From 1-14-0-10-37-14 sp037130845 (GTDB lineage Bacteria > Patescibacteriota > Patescibacteriia > Patescibacteriales > Patescibacteriaceae), in assembly GCA_037130845.1 (NCBI GenBank), contig JBAXSE010000018.1, positions 1 to 25,468 of the forward strand: a stretch of 25,468 nucleotides of DNA. The letters are read 5' to 3'. A model generated the notes under the pieces. That model saw only the letters and a list, made by a program, of their open reading frames with translations, made no database searches and was not told the origin of the DNA. The position numbers were made by a program, and so were the translations under genes. How positions within the stretch are numbered: position 1 is the stretch's first letter; every line of letters starts with the position of its first letter. Shown in pieces: positions 12,949 through 19,771 of this stretch.

Positions 12949-13695
12949 TTATTTGGTTCCGTAGGCGGTCTTAAAGGCGGCCCAGGCACTTTCCATGGTT
13001 GTCTTGTAGTCGGAAAAAGCCTTCATGTAGGCGTCTTTGTGAGCCTTGGCTAACGGTTGGACCAGGGTGGACCAATTGCCCAAAGTCTTCTTGGCGGATT
13101 TGAGGGCATCCTTGGCGGCTTTGATGTCGGCATTATAGACGCTCTTGACGGTGGCTGGGTCATTGTTGGCGGCACAGGCAGCCAGAGCCTTGTCGTCTGC
13201 CGCTTTTAGCGCGTCTTTAAATGTGGTATTCATGGCGGTGACGGCAGTGACTTGGCTGGCTTTGAGCTGGTCGACGGCAGTTTTGTAGGCCGCATTGGCA
13301 GCATCGACGGCTGCTTTGCGTGTGGCTACGGCTTGCTCGCGAGCGGCCTTAAAGGCGGCGACGGCAGCCTTCTGGGCATCGGTGGTTGCCTTGGCAGCCA
13401 TCTTGTTGTATTGGTTTTCGCGGGCGCTATCCCACTTGGCTCGTGCTTCGGCTAGCTTGGTGTCATTCTCGGCGCGTTGGGCAGTCATCTTGCTGGCTGC
13501 GTCGGCAGCCTTGGTTTGCCGCTCAGTTTCGATATCGGCCGTTTTTTGGTCGGCCTTGGTGGTGATGGCGGTCAATCGCGTGCAGAAATTATTGGTGACT
13601 CGGGCTTTTGGCGTAGCAGTAGTGGCTTGCGCATTGGCTAGGCCGGCTGTAGCTAGCAGGGCGGCCAATGTGGTAAACAGTAATGTTTTTTTCAT
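12949..13695 (-). CDS. Secreted Ala/Lys-rich coiled-coil protein
   Basis: 248 aa with a clear signal peptide MKKTLLFTTLAALLATAGLANAQA, cleaved near residue 24. The rest is almost wholly helical and rich in Ala, Lys, Thr and Asp, with repeating patterns such as AAFKAAREQAVATRKAAVDAANAAYKTA split over long stretches. It contains only two Cys (in NNFCTRL and LAACAANN), possibly forming a disulfide. No enzymatic motif is seen. A structural, periplasmic or surface role is inferred from composition only. Confidence 0.85.
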   Translation of the reverse strand: MKKTLLFTTLAALLATAGLANAQATTATPKARVTNNFCTRLTAITTKADQKTADIETERQTKAADAASKMTAQRAENDTKLAEARAKWDSARENQYNKMAAKATTDAQKAAVAAFKAAREQAVATRKAAVDAANAAYKTAVDQLKASQVTAVTAMNTTFKDALKAADDKALAACAANNDPATVKSVYNADIKAAKDALKSAKKTLGNWSTLVQPLAKAHKDAYMKAFSDYKTTMESAWAAFKTAYGTK

Positions 13696-13863
13696 AGGCG
13701 TTCACATTAATTATTATTTAAGGATAAACTCCTTAATTATTAAAGCAATATAAATGTTTGATAAATATTTTAACACAATTTGAATTTAGAGACAATATTA
13801 GCGATTTTTTGATTACTGATTGCATGATTATTGTCCGGTTGTTCACTTTTTGTAATATTTGCT

Positions 13864-13872
13864 TGATATAAT
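13864..13872 (+). promoter_or_regulatory. Extended -10 promoter of the LytR_C-PLD operon
   Basis: TGATATAAT with a perfect -10 (13867-13872), 41 nt before the ATG at 13914. No strong -35. Confidence 0.55.
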
Positions 13873-13913
13873 GCCGCTTTTGTTTTTTAACGGTCTTTGC
13901 TAAGATAGATGAT

Positions 13914-14636
13914 ATGGGAAGACGCAAAATTATTGCCGGAGATCCGGATGAAATAAACGAAATTCAATCAAAAAGGCATGGCTTAAGATCGGCTAAGGGC
14001 CGTTTTTGGCAGATTGCCTTGGTGGTGGTAGCCTGCTTTTGCGTGGCTGGTTTTAGCTTGTCCGCTTTTTATTACCAACGTCAGCAAACAGAACTAAACT
14101 CGCTACGTGCCGGCCAAAGCTCATTGGAATACAAGAAACAAGAATTGGCTCAGATAGTGGAGGCTGCTTCCAAGCTGGCGGTTCTGCCGGTCGGCTCTCC
14201 ATTAGGGGTACAATTGTCGAGCCAGGCCATGATTAATAAGTGGCCTCTTTTAACTGAGGCAAAGATCGGAGACTGGATCTTGCAATACCCCCAGGGGGTG
14301 TATGTTTATCGGCCAGGCAGCCGCCAACTGGTTGCGACAGGCGACCTGATGAACGGCAACCAGAAGATCGCCGCAGCCACTGTCGCTATCCGCAATGGCG
14401 GCGCGTTGCAAGGGGCCGCGTCTGAGATGGCTGATCGCTTGAAGACCTTGGATTATTTGAATATTATTGAAGTCGGCAATGCAGCGACAAGCACTTATAA
14501 CGGCAATATATTGGTAAACCAAACAGGCAAACCAGCCGACGAGCTGTTAAACTTATTGCAGGCTTCGTCTACCGCCAGCTTGCCTGCCGGGGAAGCTAGC
14601 AGTTCTGCTGATTATCTGATTATTATAGGAAATTAA
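13914..14636 (+). CDS. Membrane-anchored LytR C-terminal-domain-like protein
   Basis: 240 aa. A basic cytoplasmic N terminus (~30 aa) is followed by one membrane span (~32-53, WQIALVVVACFCVAGFSLSAFYY) and a short coiled coil (QRQQTELNSLRAGQ). The extracytoplasmic part contains VAIRNGGALQGAASEMADRLKTLDYLNI...GNAATSTYNGNILVN (~152-203). This matches the LytR_C pattern (NGxxxxGxAxxxAxxL, then GNA, then Y.xN.I.V), known from C termini of cell-wall LytR-CpsA-Psr proteins. The catalytic LCP domain is absent. The domain may bind envelope polymers. The stop is followed after 2 bp by the PLD gene, so the two should be co-translated and probably act together. Confidence 0.82.
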   Translation: MGRRKIIAGDPDEINEIQSKRHGLRSAKGRFWQIALVVVACFCVAGFSLSAFYYQRQQTELNSLRAGQSSLEYKKQELAQIVEAASKLAVLPVGSPLGVQLSSQAMINKWPLLTEAKIGDWILQYPQGVYVYRPGSRQLVATGDLMNGNQKIAAATVAIRNGGALQGAASEMADRLKTLDYLNIIEVGNAATSTYNGNILVNQTGKPADELLNLLQASSTASLPAGEASSSADYLIIIGN

Positions 14637-14638
14637 TT

Positions 14639-16138
14639 ATGCTTACAGAGCAAATGGAGGAAAGGAGGGCGTTGCGCCGCCATTATTGGCGAGCGCGCTT
14701 TGTATTACTGATTATTTTTCTAATGCTGTTGTCTGCTTTGTTCGGTTTATATAATCATTATAAGCCTATACCGCAGGGCCTTAATTTCGCGTCTGTGAAT
14801 CATATTGTCAATCTGGATGATATGTCTTTTTTGGCTGATACCACTTATCAGTCCGGCAATGACCGCCTTAAGGAGCAAAAGATTTTTAATACGGCCATGG
14901 CGCAGATAGCACAGGCGCAGCAGTATATCTTGGTGGATATGTTTTTGTTTAACGATGCCGGCCGGCGCTTGCAGCCGGACCGCCTTATGGGCCGTGAATT
15001 GACCGAGTTATTGCTGGCGAAAAAGCAGGCTAATCCGGATATTAAAATAGATTTGTTATTGGATCCAATCAATACTTTTTATAGTTCTGTCCATCCGGAT
15101 GACATAGAGCGTTTGAAGACAGCTAAAATAAATGTGATCGAAGTCGATCTGGAAAAATTGCGCGATAATAATCCTTTTTATTCCGGGCCGTGGCGATTGT
15201 TGTTTTCTTGGCTGGGCACCAAGGGTTTTGGCTGGATTGTACAGCCTTTTGATGGCAAAGGCGAAAAGAGCACCGTCCGCGCTTATTTGGAAATGTTGAA
15301 TTTTAAGGCGGATCACCGCAAGATTTTTTTGTGCGATGATGGCCAGCGGTTAGTGACGATTATAGGGTCGATGAATGTCCATGGCCTGAGCGCCGATAAT
15401 TCCAATGCCGCTTGGCTGATCAAGGGTTCTTTTGGAACTGATGTCTACCGGGCTGAGCAGGCTGTGGCTCAGCTGTCGGGCCAATCGTTGTCAATTCTGC
15501 CTGATAATTTGCAGACAGACCAAACGCCCGGGAAAAATCATTACGGCCAGGTGCGTCTGTTGACCGAAGGACGGATTAGGGAAGAAATTATCAAGACAAT
15601 CCAGATGGCGCAGCCTGGCGATACGTTGGATTTCGCTTTGTTCTACTTAAGCGAGCGCGCTTTAATAAAAGAAATTTTGGCGGCTAGCGGCAGGGGAGTC
15701 AATATCCGCTTGATACTTGATCCTAACAAGGACGCCTTTGGTTATCAAAAAAGCGGCATTCCGAACCGCGCGGTAGCTGATGAATTGGTAACGCAATCCG
15801 GCCGCAAGATTGTTGTGCGATGGTATGACACTCGCGGCGAGCAGTTTCATTCCAAGTTTTTGCTCTGGCATTCTTTGTCGAATAATAGCATAACCATGAT
15901 TGCCGGTTCGGCCAATTTTACCAAGCGTAATCTTGATAATTTTAACTTGGAGGCGGACGTGGCAATCAAGTTGCCGGATCGCGAGCCGCAGGCCAGTCAG
16001 TTGCAGCAATATTATGATCGTCTCTGGAATAATCAGGACGGCGTTTATACTGATGATTATAGCGTCTATAGCGAACAGAATTGGTTGAAATATTGGTGGT
16101 ATCGCTTTGGAGAGGGCAGCGGACTCAGCTCTTATTAA
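14639..16138 (+). CDS. Membrane-anchored phospholipase D-fold protein (cardiolipin synthase-like)
   Basis: 499 aa with one N-terminal membrane span (~20-37). Two PLD domains follow. The first HKD motif is complete: H226-x-K228-x4-D233 with GSMNVHG after it. The second reads H404-S-K406-FLLW-H411, so the usual Asp is His, followed by GSANFTKRNL. PLD enzymes use both His residues to form and resolve a phosphatidyl intermediate; the Asp usually supports the Lys/His pair. Both His and Lys residues are kept, so activity is possible. Cardiolipin synthase, phospholipase or nuclease cannot be told apart; the membrane anchor and the nearby CDP-alcohol phosphatidyltransferase favour lipid work. A transcript shared with the LytR_C-like gene is very likely. 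Confidence 0.9.
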   Translation: MLTEQMEERRALRRHYWRARFVLLIIFLMLLSALFGLYNHYKPIPQGLNFASVNHIVNLDDMSFLADTTYQSGNDRLKEQKIFNTAMAQIAQAQQYILVDMFLFNDAGRRLQPDRLMGRELTELLLAKKQANPDIKIDLLLDPINTFYSSVHPDDIERLKTAKINVIEVDLEKLRDNNPFYSGPWRLLFSWLGTKGFGWIVQPFDGKGEKSTVRAYLEMLNFKADHRKIFLCDDGQRLVTIIGSMNVHGLSADNSNAAWLIKGSFGTDVYRAEQAVAQLSGQSLSILPDNLQTDQTPGKNHYGQVRLLTEGRIREEIIKTIQMAQPGDTLDFALFYLSERALIKEILAASGRGVNIRLILDPNKDAFGYQKSGIPNRAVADELVTQSGRKIVVRWYDTRGEQFHSKFLLWHSLSNNSITMIAGSANFTKRNLDNFNLEADVAIKLPDREPQASQLQQYYDRLWNNQDGVYTDDYSVYSEQNWLKYWWYRFGEGSGLSSY

Positions 16139-16150
16139 TAATTTTTATAT

Positions 16151-16179
16151 TTGACAATTAGCTGTAATTGGCATAAAGT
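16151..16179 (+). promoter_or_regulatory. Promoter of the CDP-alcohol phosphatidyltransferase gene
   Basis: TTGACA (16151-16156), 17-bp spacer, TAAAGT (16174-16179). A ribosome-binding site GAGG lies at 16203-16206, six bases before the ATG. Confidence 0.6.
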
Positions 16180-16212
16180 TTGCACATTGTTCATTAATTA
16201 CTGAGGTTTAAA

Positions 16213-16785
16213 ATGGTTTGTCAATTAAAAGAAGGGCCCAAGCAAAGGGTGTTAACGGTCGCCAATTTGATTACCTTTCTGGGTATGGCGGGAGCAATCT
16301 GGTCGATTTGGCTGTTGTATAATGGCTATCTAGTTGCTAGCATAATCGTATATACGCTATCAGCCTTGACTGATTTTGCTGATGGTTGGGTTGCTCGATA
16401 TATCGAGGCTAGGCATCCCGGTAGAGGTGTTTCAAAGTTTGGTACCTTTTTGGACCCTGCGCGAGACAAGATGCTGGGCGTGATAATTATCCCGCTGACG
16501 ATTATCGGCGGTATATCCGTCCTGGTTCCTATTTATTTGATCGCGGGCGAAGTGTTTGTGGTCGGTATTCTGGCTGCTCGTTACGCTGATAGCGGGGGCA
16601 TGCATGTCCTTAAGGTTAGCAAATTTATTAGTCTGTGCCAAAGTATCGTAATTTTCGTTTGGTTTCTTTTGCTATATTTTGACAAGGCATTGATGTCGCC
16701 AGTGTCTATGATTGCGCTTATTATATTGGCTGCTTTGTCTCTTTGGCGGGCATTCTGTTATTGGGCATATTTGCCTAAAAGTTAA
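16213..16785 (+). CDS. CDP-alcohol phosphatidyltransferase (PgsA-like)
   Basis: 190 aa integral membrane enzyme that would transfer a phosphatidyl group from CDP-diacylglycerol to an alcohol, for example glycerol-3-phosphate. The family motif is complete: D54-FA-D57-G58-WV-A61-R62, then G77-TFL-D81-PAR-D85, giving all four metal-binding Asp. The interval between AR and G is 14 residues where the usual motif has 8; the extra stretch is near RHPGRGV. Four or more hydrophobic spans follow. PgsA is the best guess because it is the commonest member, but the acceptor alcohol is not proven. It has its own promoter and terminator, so it forms a single-gene unit. Confidence 0.9.
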   Translation: MVCQLKEGPKQRVLTVANLITFLGMAGAIWSIWLLYNGYLVASIIVYTLSALTDFADGWVARYIEARHPGRGVSKFGTFLDPARDKMLGVIIIPLTIIGGISVLVPIYLIAGEVFVVGILAARYADSGGMHVLKVSKFISLCQSIVIFVWFLLLYFDKALMSPVSMIALIILAALSLWRAFCYWAYLPKS

Positions 16786-16790
16786 TTATA

Positions 16791-16818
16791 AGGCGCTTCA
16801 CAAACTGAAGCGCTTTTT
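16791..16818 (+). terminator. Intrinsic terminator after the phosphatidyltransferase gene
   Basis: GCGCTTCA (16793-16800), loop CAAAC, TGAAGCGC (16806-16813), then TTTTT. Confidence 0.88.
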
Positions 16819-16826
16819 GCTATAAT
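16818..16826 (+). promoter_or_regulatory. Extended -10 promoter overlapping the terminator tail
   Basis: TGCTATAAT, with TATAAT at 16821-16826, starts in the T-run of the terminator. It should drive 16853-17305 and perhaps the flavoprotein gene. Confidence 0.55.
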
Positions 16827-16852
16827 AAAGGATTGGGAGAAGCTTAATTGAT

Positions 16853-17305
16853 ATGGAATTTGAATCATTGATAAAAGGAGCGATTTTTGTAATTTTAGGC
16901 TCGGTGGTTGCTTTGCTGGCGATGGCCCAAAGCCCCGAACAGTCGGCCTATGCCGGCGAAGCGGTCAGCCAGGCCTTTAATCTGGAGGCGGCGCAAGTGG
17001 CTGCTAGCAGTGTTAATTTGGATGACTTCGTCCTCTATAATAAACGAAGCAAGAATATTGAGGCACAGGATTGGGGGACGAAAAATTTTATCGGGCCGGT
17101 AAAAAGCTTATTAAAGGGCGTTACTCTTGGCCAGCAATATGTGATGAACAATTTTGCCATTTATGGCACGCCGTCAACGCGGAAATTGCTGCCCGATCAA
17201 AGGTGGCAAAAAGTATTGGAATATTATCGTCATCAGCACAGCTGGCCGATAACGGTTGACGATTGGCAAGCTTTGTTGTCGGGGCATCGGCCAAATAGCT
17301 ATTAA
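16853..17305 (+). CDS. Small membrane or secreted protein, unrecognised
   Basis: 150 aa. The N terminus has a hydrophobic segment (~7-26, IKGAIFVILGSVVALLAMA) that can be a signal or an anchor. The remainder is soluble, with LDDFVLYNKRSKNIEAQDWGTKNFIGPVK and a C-terminal RWQKVLEYYRHQHSWPITVDDWQALLSG, which looks like two helices with conserved-looking aromatic residues. No family is recognised. It lies 13 bp before the thioredoxin-reductase-like gene, so the two are likely co-transcribed. Confidence 0.75.
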   Translation: MEFESLIKGAIFVILGSVVALLAMAQSPEQSAYAGEAVSQAFNLEAAQVAASSVNLDDFVLYNKRSKNIEAQDWGTKNFIGPVKSLLKGVTLGQQYVMNNFAIYGTPSTRKLLPDQRWQKVLEYYRHQHSWPITVDDWQALLSGHRPNSY

Positions 17306-17318
17306 CTAAAGAAAATAT

Positions 17319-18242
17319 ATGGATCAGTTTGATTTGTTGATTGTGGGAGCGGGACCGGCCGGTTTGACGGCCGCGATTTATGCCTTGCGTTATAACATGC
17401 GCGTCGGCATCATTGCCGGCATACCGGGCGGATTGATGATGGAAGCGCATAAGATTAGCAATTGGCCGGGCGAGAAAGAAATCGCCGGTTATGAGTTGTC
17501 GCAAAAGATGAAAGACCATGCCGAGAGCTTTGGCGCCAAATTTATTTATGAATTGGCTGCAGGAATCGCAAAACTGGATAACGGCTGGCAAGTTACCACT
17601 TCGACAGGAGCTAAATATCAAGCTCCGACTTTGCTCTATTCGTTAGGCACCGAGCACCGGCATCTTGATATCCCGGCTGAAGCAAAGTTCAAAGGCAAAG
17701 GAGTGTCTTACTGCGCCACCTGCGATGCTATGTTTTATAAGGGCAAGAATACCGGCGTGGTTGGCAGCGGTAATTCGGCAATGACCGCCGCATTATATTT
17801 GGCTGAGCTGTGCCCTAAGGTATATATTTTTAACCGTTCCAATGCTTGGAAGGGCGAAGTAGCTTGGCAGCTGGAAGTGGACAAGCGGCCGAACATCATC
17901 AAAGTAATGGAGACCAATATTGTGGACATGGCAGGGGACGAGCACTTGGCCGGCGTTGTTCTGGACAAAGAATACAACGGATCCAAAGAAGTGGCGCTAG
18001 AAGGTTTGTTTGTTGAAATCGGCCTATTGCCTAAGACTGAGATGTTTAAGGCGTTGGGCGGAGAAGTAGATGAATGGAATTATATCAAAGTCGGTCCCGA
18101 CATGAGCACTAATCTGCCGGGTTTGTTCGCGGCCGGCGATACCACTAACGCCAGTAATCGTTTCCGCCAAATCGTGACCGCCGCTGCTGAAGGATCGATT
18201 GCCGCCGATGGCGCCTTTAATTATTTTCAGAAGCATAAATAA
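17319..18242 (+). CDS. trxB: Thioredoxin-reductase-like flavoprotein
   Basis: 307 aa, the length of bacterial TrxB. FAD is bound by LLIVGAGPAGLTAAIYA (6-22) and by the late GLFAAGDTTN motif. The redox-active CATC sits at Cys132/Cys135. The second dinucleotide motif is GVVGSGNSAMTAA (146-158). The residues that read NADPH in TrxB (HRRxxxR) are replaced by FNRSNAW (171-177), so the electron donor may differ, for instance NADH. TrxB normally reduces thioredoxin; no thioredoxin is encoded in the window. The pair with a small membrane protein might indicate an envelope-linked thiol function, but this is an inference. Confidence 0.88.
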   Translation: MDQFDLLIVGAGPAGLTAAIYALRYNMRVGIIAGIPGGLMMEAHKISNWPGEKEIAGYELSQKMKDHAESFGAKFIYELAAGIAKLDNGWQVTTSTGAKYQAPTLLYSLGTEHRHLDIPAEAKFKGKGVSYCATCDAMFYKGKNTGVVGSGNSAMTAALYLAELCPKVYIFNRSNAWKGEVAWQLEVDKRPNIIKVMETNIVDMAGDEHLAGVVLDKEYNGSKEVALEGLFVEIGLLPKTEMFKALGGEVDEWNYIKVGPDMSTNLPGLFAAGDTTNASNRFRQIVTAAAEGSIAADGAFNYFQKHK

Positions 18243-18248
18243 ATTTTT

Positions 18249-18276
18249 ATCCCGGAGTACTCGTCCGGGATCTGAA
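18249..18276 (+). repeat. REP-like palindrome with ATCTGAA flank (copy 3)
   Basis: ATCCCGGA (18249-18256), 7-nt loop, TCCGGGAT (18264-18271), then CTGAA. It lies just after the flavoprotein stop. Confidence 0.6.
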
Positions 18277-18298
18277 ATACGTACAATTATAAATATTG

Positions 18299-18336
18299 AA
18301 AAAAGAGTTAGGCCGTTATGGTTTAACTCTTTTTTG
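18299..18336 (+). terminator. Intrinsic terminator after the flavoprotein gene
   Basis: AAAAAAGAGTTA pairs with TAACTCTTTTTT around a 13-nt loop. Confidence 0.82.
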
Positions 18337-18380
18337 CTCTCGAAATAATTATTGAGTGTTATTGATATAACTACTCCTAG

Positions 18381-18408
18381 CAGATCCCTGCCTCCGCAGG
18401 GATAAAAG
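18381..18408 (-). repeat. REP-like palindrome with ATCTG flank (copy 4, inverted)
   Basis: CAG-ATCCCTGC (18384-18391), loop CTCC, GCAGGGAT (18396-18403). Its reverse complement repeats 79-105 except for one loop base. It lies just beyond the stop of the DHH-like gene. Confidence 0.7.
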
Positions 18409-18410
18409 GA

Positions 18411-19547
18411 TTAATTGTCGACAATCTTCTTGAGCCGTTCTTCCATGAGCGGGATGGCGGCCGAGGCGGCGGTGGCGGCGTTTTCGTCGATATGGAAGAC
18501 AGCCAGTTTTTTGCTGCCGTTTGGTTCCAGCGGTTTGGTTAGATAGAGTGTGTCGATATTCTTGATGCCATAGACCAGGCAGTCGGCGCTTTGTTCTTGG
18601 CCGATAAAGAGACAGAAGACGGCTGTCTCCGGTATGCCGGCTACCAGTTCTTCGATTAGGGCTACGAGGCTGTCTTGGCTTGCGCCGGCTGCTTGCCATT
18701 GCTCATGGCTGATAGTAGACCAGAGCAGCTTTTGATCGGCGGCGGTATTCAGCTTGGCTAGTATCAGCCCCCAGAGCTTGAGCAGTTTGAGGCTGCGATC
18801 GCGGTAGAGCTTGTTGATAATCAGTTCTCGGTCGGCGCCTTGTTGAATTAGCTGTCCGGCAAGAGCCAGAGTGCCGGGCGTTACAATCGGACTTTTAAAA
18901 TTTTTGGTTTGAGCAACTAATCCGGTCAGCAGGCAAGTGGCAATCTCGGCTCCGGGTTCGGCGTTGACTTCATGGATCAGCCGGCTGGCGATTTCGCTGA
19001 CGGCCGCCGCTTTGATATCAACCAGATTAAGCTGGCCGAAATTTTCGTTGGCAAAGTTATTATCCAGATTGATGATCGGCACTTGGAAAAAAAGATTAGG
19101 GTGTTGGGTGACAAATTGCCCTAGCGAGTCTTTGTCTGGACAGCCGACTGTAATAATCAGATCATAGGGCCAGCCAGCCTGTTCTATTTGAATTGGCTGC
19201 TGCTCCAGCGCGCCTTTGGTCAGTTGGATGATAAAGCGGACTTCTTGTTTGTTCTGCTCCAGCCGCGCCTTGCCCATTTCCGCTTGGCCCAGTTTGACGG
19301 TGATGGCGTATTCCGGTTTGATCGTTAAATCATGTTTAATGTCGGCAAAACCGGGCAGGAAACGGAAGATTTGCCCGCGCTGGCTCGGACTGGCCAAGAT
19401 TTCGACTGCTTGCCCGCGCTGGCCGATTGCCATAGCCAAGGCCAGGGCCGCAGCAACCGAGTCGCCGAACCAATTATAATTGATAATAATGCCGACGCTG
19501 TGCGCATCGCCCACCAAAGACCAGAAACTTTTCGCTTCGTCACGCAT
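18411..19547 (-). CDS. DHH-family phosphoesterase fold with lost catalytic motifs
   Basis: 378 aa. The layout follows DHH/DHHA1 (NrnA-like) proteins, which degrade short oligonucleotides or pAp with two metal ions. The metal ligands are largely missing. Motif I, usually H-x-x-P-D-G-D, reads N23-Y-N-W-F27-G-D29. Motif II, usually an Asp before the SD-like segment, reads VGCPDKD. Motif III, usually D-H-H, reads D162-N163-N164, but keeps its typical continuation FANENFGQLNLVDIKAAAVSEI split by no gap. The C-terminal glycine-rich GGGH is absent. This looks like a stable pseudoenzyme, perhaps a nucleotide-binding or regulatory protein. The frame is intact and long, so it is not decay. Confidence 0.85.
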   Translation of the reverse strand: MRDEAKSFWSLVGDAHSVGIIINYNWFGDSVAAALALAMAIGQRGQAVEILASPSQRGQIFRFLPGFADIKHDLTIKPEYAITVKLGQAEMGKARLEQNKQEVRFIIQLTKGALEQQPIQIEQAGWPYDLIITVGCPDKDSLGQFVTQHPNLFFQVPIINLDNNFANENFGQLNLVDIKAAAVSEIASRLIHEVNAEPGAEIATCLLTGLVAQTKNFKSPIVTPGTLALAGQLIQQGADRELIINKLYRDRSLKLLKLWGLILAKLNTAADQKLLWSTISHEQWQAAGASQDSLVALIEELVAGIPETAVFCLFIGQEQSADCLVYGIKNIDTLYLTKPLEPNGSKKLAVFHIDENAATAASAAIPLMEERLKKIVDN

Positions 19548-19565
19548 AAATTTAGTTTATCAATC

Positions 19566-19571
19566 ATTATA
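19566..19571 (-). promoter_or_regulatory. -10 box of the DHH-like gene
   Basis: Minus-strand TATAAT 18 nt before the ATG at 19547. I see no good -35. Confidence 0.45.
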
Positions 19572-19604
19572 TACAATCGTTTGGCAGGTGTCTACAGATG
19601 ATGG

Positions 19605-19650
19605 CAAGTATCAAAGATCAAATATCAAATATCAAAAATATTGTATCCTT
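19605..19650. repeat. ATCAAATATCAAA-type low-complexity repeat
   Basis: Three or four imperfect units of (A/G)ATCAAATATCAAA lie in the interval between two minus-strand genes. No gene is visible from 19572 to 19729. Confidence 0.5.
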
Positions 19651-19729
19651 CGGATATTTATTTAATTTTAAAAAATTAGGCTTGTCTTTATCTTGCCCTG
19701 GTAAGGAACCCTCATTTTTTATATTTAAA

Positions 19730-19753
19730 GAGAGGTGCTTTGTAGCACCTCTC
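19730..19753 (-). terminator. Intrinsic terminator of the acidic alpha-CTD-like gene
   Basis: A perfect 10-bp stem GAGAGGTGCT/AGCACCTCTC around a 4-nt loop. On the minus strand it is followed by TTTAAAT. Confidence 0.75.
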
Positions 19754-19771
19754 GGGTAATAAACTGTCCAA

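Noticed and set aside
19605..19650. CRISPR-like repeats
   Set aside because: The units are short, AT-rich and directly adjacent, with no spacers and no cas genes in the window.
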